This document shows, in pieces, positions 62,371-64,000 of a stretch of DNA of 64,000 nt (position 1 is its first letter; the number at the start of each line of letters is the position of its first letter). A program made the position numbers and the translations under genes. The notes under the pieces are model-generated. The model was not told the DNA's origin, did not search any database, and saw nothing but the letters and a program-made list of their open reading frames with translations. The DNA lies in contig NZ_GG697129.1 of assembly GCF_000160575.1 (NCBI RefSeq), forward strand, positions 501,349 to 565,348, given 5' to 3'. Source of the DNA: Weissella paramesenteroides ATCC 33313 (GTDB taxonomy: Bacteria; Bacillota; Bacilli; Lactobacillales; Lactobacillaceae).

Positions 62371-63207
62371 TTATACTGTTGTCGGCTTAACTGTCTGCTC
62401 TAAACGACCCATCCACCAACCTAGCCACGTTCCTAGCGCTAACAGAATAATTGAGAACGCATAATGCCAAACAGTAAAACCAGTGTAATCTAGCGGGATA
62501 ATCATGACTGTTGATGCCATCACAATTCCGAAAATCATATGGAATAACTTTGCATAAGCAACTTTAAAAATATAGGCCATGACTTTTGCAAACACTAAAA
62601 CAACCACAATTAATCCCAAAATAAGGGGAATCAAAACTGATAAATCACCCGTTTTAATACCATCACTCATCCCTTTGTACAGACCTAAGTAAATTAAAAA
62701 GTTAGATGGGCTTAATCCTGGTACAAGAAGACCTAAGCCAATTAATCCACCAGCTAAAAGCCAGGCACTCATACTAGGCTCAATCGTTGAGAATAAAGGT
62801 CGGCCAAACCATAAGAATAATAACATTAAGCCTCCCGCAATAACGGAAAAAATAATGTCCCAGGTTGAACGTCCCATTTTTCCGGCTTCATGCCATAGTG
62901 TGGGAACAGTTCCTAAGATAGCCCCAATAAAGAACCAGCGTGCGACACTTTCAACTTCTCCCAGCATAAAGCTAATTAAAAATGAGAGTAAGAAGATGCC
63001 AATAACTGCTCCGATGCCAACAGGCATAAAGAAACGGACATTGGCTTTAAAATTTTTCAATGGATTCGCCATAAACAAAATCAATCGTTCATATAATCCA
63101 AATACGGCAGCTAATGCACCACCACTAATTCCTGGTAAAATAAATCCTGATCCAATTAATGCACCTTTAACAGCACGGAAGATAATATCTCCTGGTCGTT
63201 TTTGCAT
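62371..63207 (-). CDS. DUF368 (PopT-type) undecaprenyl phosphate translocase
   Basis: The 278-residue protein has about eight to nine membrane segments and the two repeated DUF368 signatures GALIGSGFILPGISGGALAAVFG (residues 15-37) and GLGLLVPGLSPSNFLIYLGLYKG. This family recycles undecaprenyl phosphate to the cytosolic face for cell-wall synthesis. GAGGAAAT precedes the ATG. Monocistronic. Confidence 0.88.
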   Translation of the reverse strand: MQKRPGDIIFRAVKGALIGSGFILPGISGGALAAVFGLYERLILFMANPLKNFKANVRFFMPVGIGAVIGIFLLSFLISFMLGEVESVARWFFIGAILGTVPTLWHEAGKMGRSTWDIIFSVIAGGLMLLFLWFGRPLFSTIEPSMSAWLLAGGLIGLGLLVPGLSPSNFLIYLGLYKGMSDGIKTGDLSVLIPLILGLIVVVLVFAKVMAYIFKVAYAKLFHMIFGIVMASTVMIIPLDYTGFTVWHYAFSIILLALGTWLGWWMGRLEQTVKPTTV

Positions 63208-63437
63208 TGATTATTTCCTCATTTCATTTAGTTCATCGTTTATTATTCTTTGTGAGTAAAATCCTCTCAAGACTATTATATCTAACGAACCTTTTAAATT
63301 CTTAAAATTAAAACCAACCAGCAATGTTATCAAAGCTGACGGGGGTTGGACAGTCTAACTGTAAAAAGAAACGCCTTACTTTTTAATTTTTTGCTATAAT
63401 TAAGTACAAAATTTAAACAAGTAGGGGGATAAATCCT

Positions 63438-63962
63438 ATGTCATTAACTTATACTCGTCAAGCAAAGCCCTCAGATGTTGATGCGATCTATCGCATCATT
63501 CAACAAGCTGTCGCGTATCTTGGCAGTCAAAATTCACCACAATGGCAAGGATCAGCCGAACCAAACCGCAAAGAATTCGAAGATGATATCAATAAGGGCA
63601 TCGTTTATGTCCTCATCTATAATCATCAAGTTGCTGGTGTCGGGAAACTAGTTCCTGGTCCGGAACAGGCATATGAAGATATTGATGGCTCTTGGTTAGG
63701 TAATGAGTCCCAATATATGAGTTTGCATCGGATTGCGATTGATGCAGATGTTCGTGGTCAAGGTCTTGCTCATCAACTCATTCACGATTTAGTCATGTTA
63801 TCGTTAGATCATGGTTATCGTGATATTCGTATTGATACGCATGAAATCAATAAAGGCATGCAAAAAACAGTTAAAAAAGCCGATTTTGATTACCGTGGTC
63901 ATGTTCAAATGCCCGTGCCAAACGGTGATCGATTAGCCTTTCAACTGTTATTAACGGATTAA
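63438..63962 (+). CDS. GNAT-family N-acetyltransferase
   Basis: The 174-residue protein has the acetyl-CoA site RIAIDADVRGQGLAHQLIHDL (motif A, R/QxxGxG/A type). GGGGGA precedes the ATG. Substrate unknown. It is separate from neighbours and ends 38 bases before the window end. Confidence 0.85.
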   Translation: MSLTYTRQAKPSDVDAIYRIIQQAVAYLGSQNSPQWQGSAEPNRKEFEDDINKGIVYVLIYNHQVAGVGKLVPGPEQAYEDIDGSWLGNESQYMSLHRIAIDADVRGQGLAHQLIHDLVMLSLDHGYRDIRIDTHEINKGMQKTVKKADFDYRGHVQMPVPNGDRLAFQLLLTD

Positions 63963-64000
63963 ATTTAATTAAAAAGCGCTGATAGAAATTACTCCAACTT

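Noticed and set aside
1..64000. CRISPR array or insertion sequences
   Set aside because: No regularly spaced direct repeats and no transposase; the only recombinase is the tyrosine type at 36781 and the repeats around it are hsdS domain ends.

Overview
The window is AT-rich chromosomal DNA from a Gram-positive lactic acid bacterium (Lactobacillales; probably the broad Lactobacillus/Leuconostoc/Weissella group, genus not decidable from this sequence). The reasons are: strong GGAGG-type ribosome binding sites with some TTG/GTG starts; CcpA-type cre sites; methionine genes under T-box control rather than S-box; several D-2-hydroxyacid dehydrogenases; H2O2-forming lactate and pyruvate oxidases; and the overall transporter content. 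No rRNA, tRNA, CRISPR array, insertion sequence or prophage was recognised.

Layout. 1-6 kb: a cut-off SLC45-type sugar importer divergent from its LacI regulator, then a D-2-hydroxyacid dehydrogenase, RarD-like exporter and pentapeptide-repeat protein cluster. 6-21 kb: two aminotransferase + D-2-hydroxyacid dehydrogenase modules (7.0-8.2 kb behind a long structured leader; 18.9-21.1 kb). Between them lie two acetyltransferases, an anion permease with an upstream 57-residue membrane protein, an amino acid permease, a triosephosphate isomerase paralogue, another dehydrogenase under a cre site, and a PadR/DUF1048/ABC drug-efflux operon. 21-31 kb: an unknown protein, a purine permease, the metA-metY operon behind a Met T-box, a GntR/ABC operon, RNase HI, a HAD phosphatase and a KtrB-type K+ channel. 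32.0-32.8 kb: an AT-rich intergenic region with at least seven DnaA boxes next to rlmH. 33.4-35.5 kb: lactate oxidase plus a formate/nitrite-family channel under a perfect cre site.

35.6-44.8 kb is a defence island: an Mrr-type nuclease, a tyrosine recombinase, two silent hsdS fragments in opposite orientations, and expressed hsdS, hsdM and hsdR. Exact inverted repeats at the start of the target-recognition domains are placed so that a recombinase flip would swap a domain in frame. This is a phase-variable Type I restriction-modification system and the most striking locus in the window.

45-64 kb: pyruvate oxidase, an orphan arsenate reductase, a LytTR/LiaF-like pair, PhzF/LysR, then a methionine/sulfur block (hom and metI-metC-ABC transporter, divergent, each behind a Met T-box). 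Next is a five-gene operon transcribed leftwards (thiS, thiF, thiG, an M20 amidohydrolase, a DAACS symporter) behind two TPP riboswitches in tandem. The window ends with a possible small RNA, a DUF368 undecaprenyl-phosphate translocase and a GNAT acetyltransferase.

The genes combine into a few themes. Amino acid catabolism leads to 2-hydroxy acids (transaminase then dehydrogenase). Lactate is oxidised to pyruvate and then acetyl phosphate, with H2O2 made at both steps. A complete-looking methionine branch is read by tRNA-Met, and thiazole synthesis or salvage is read by TPP.
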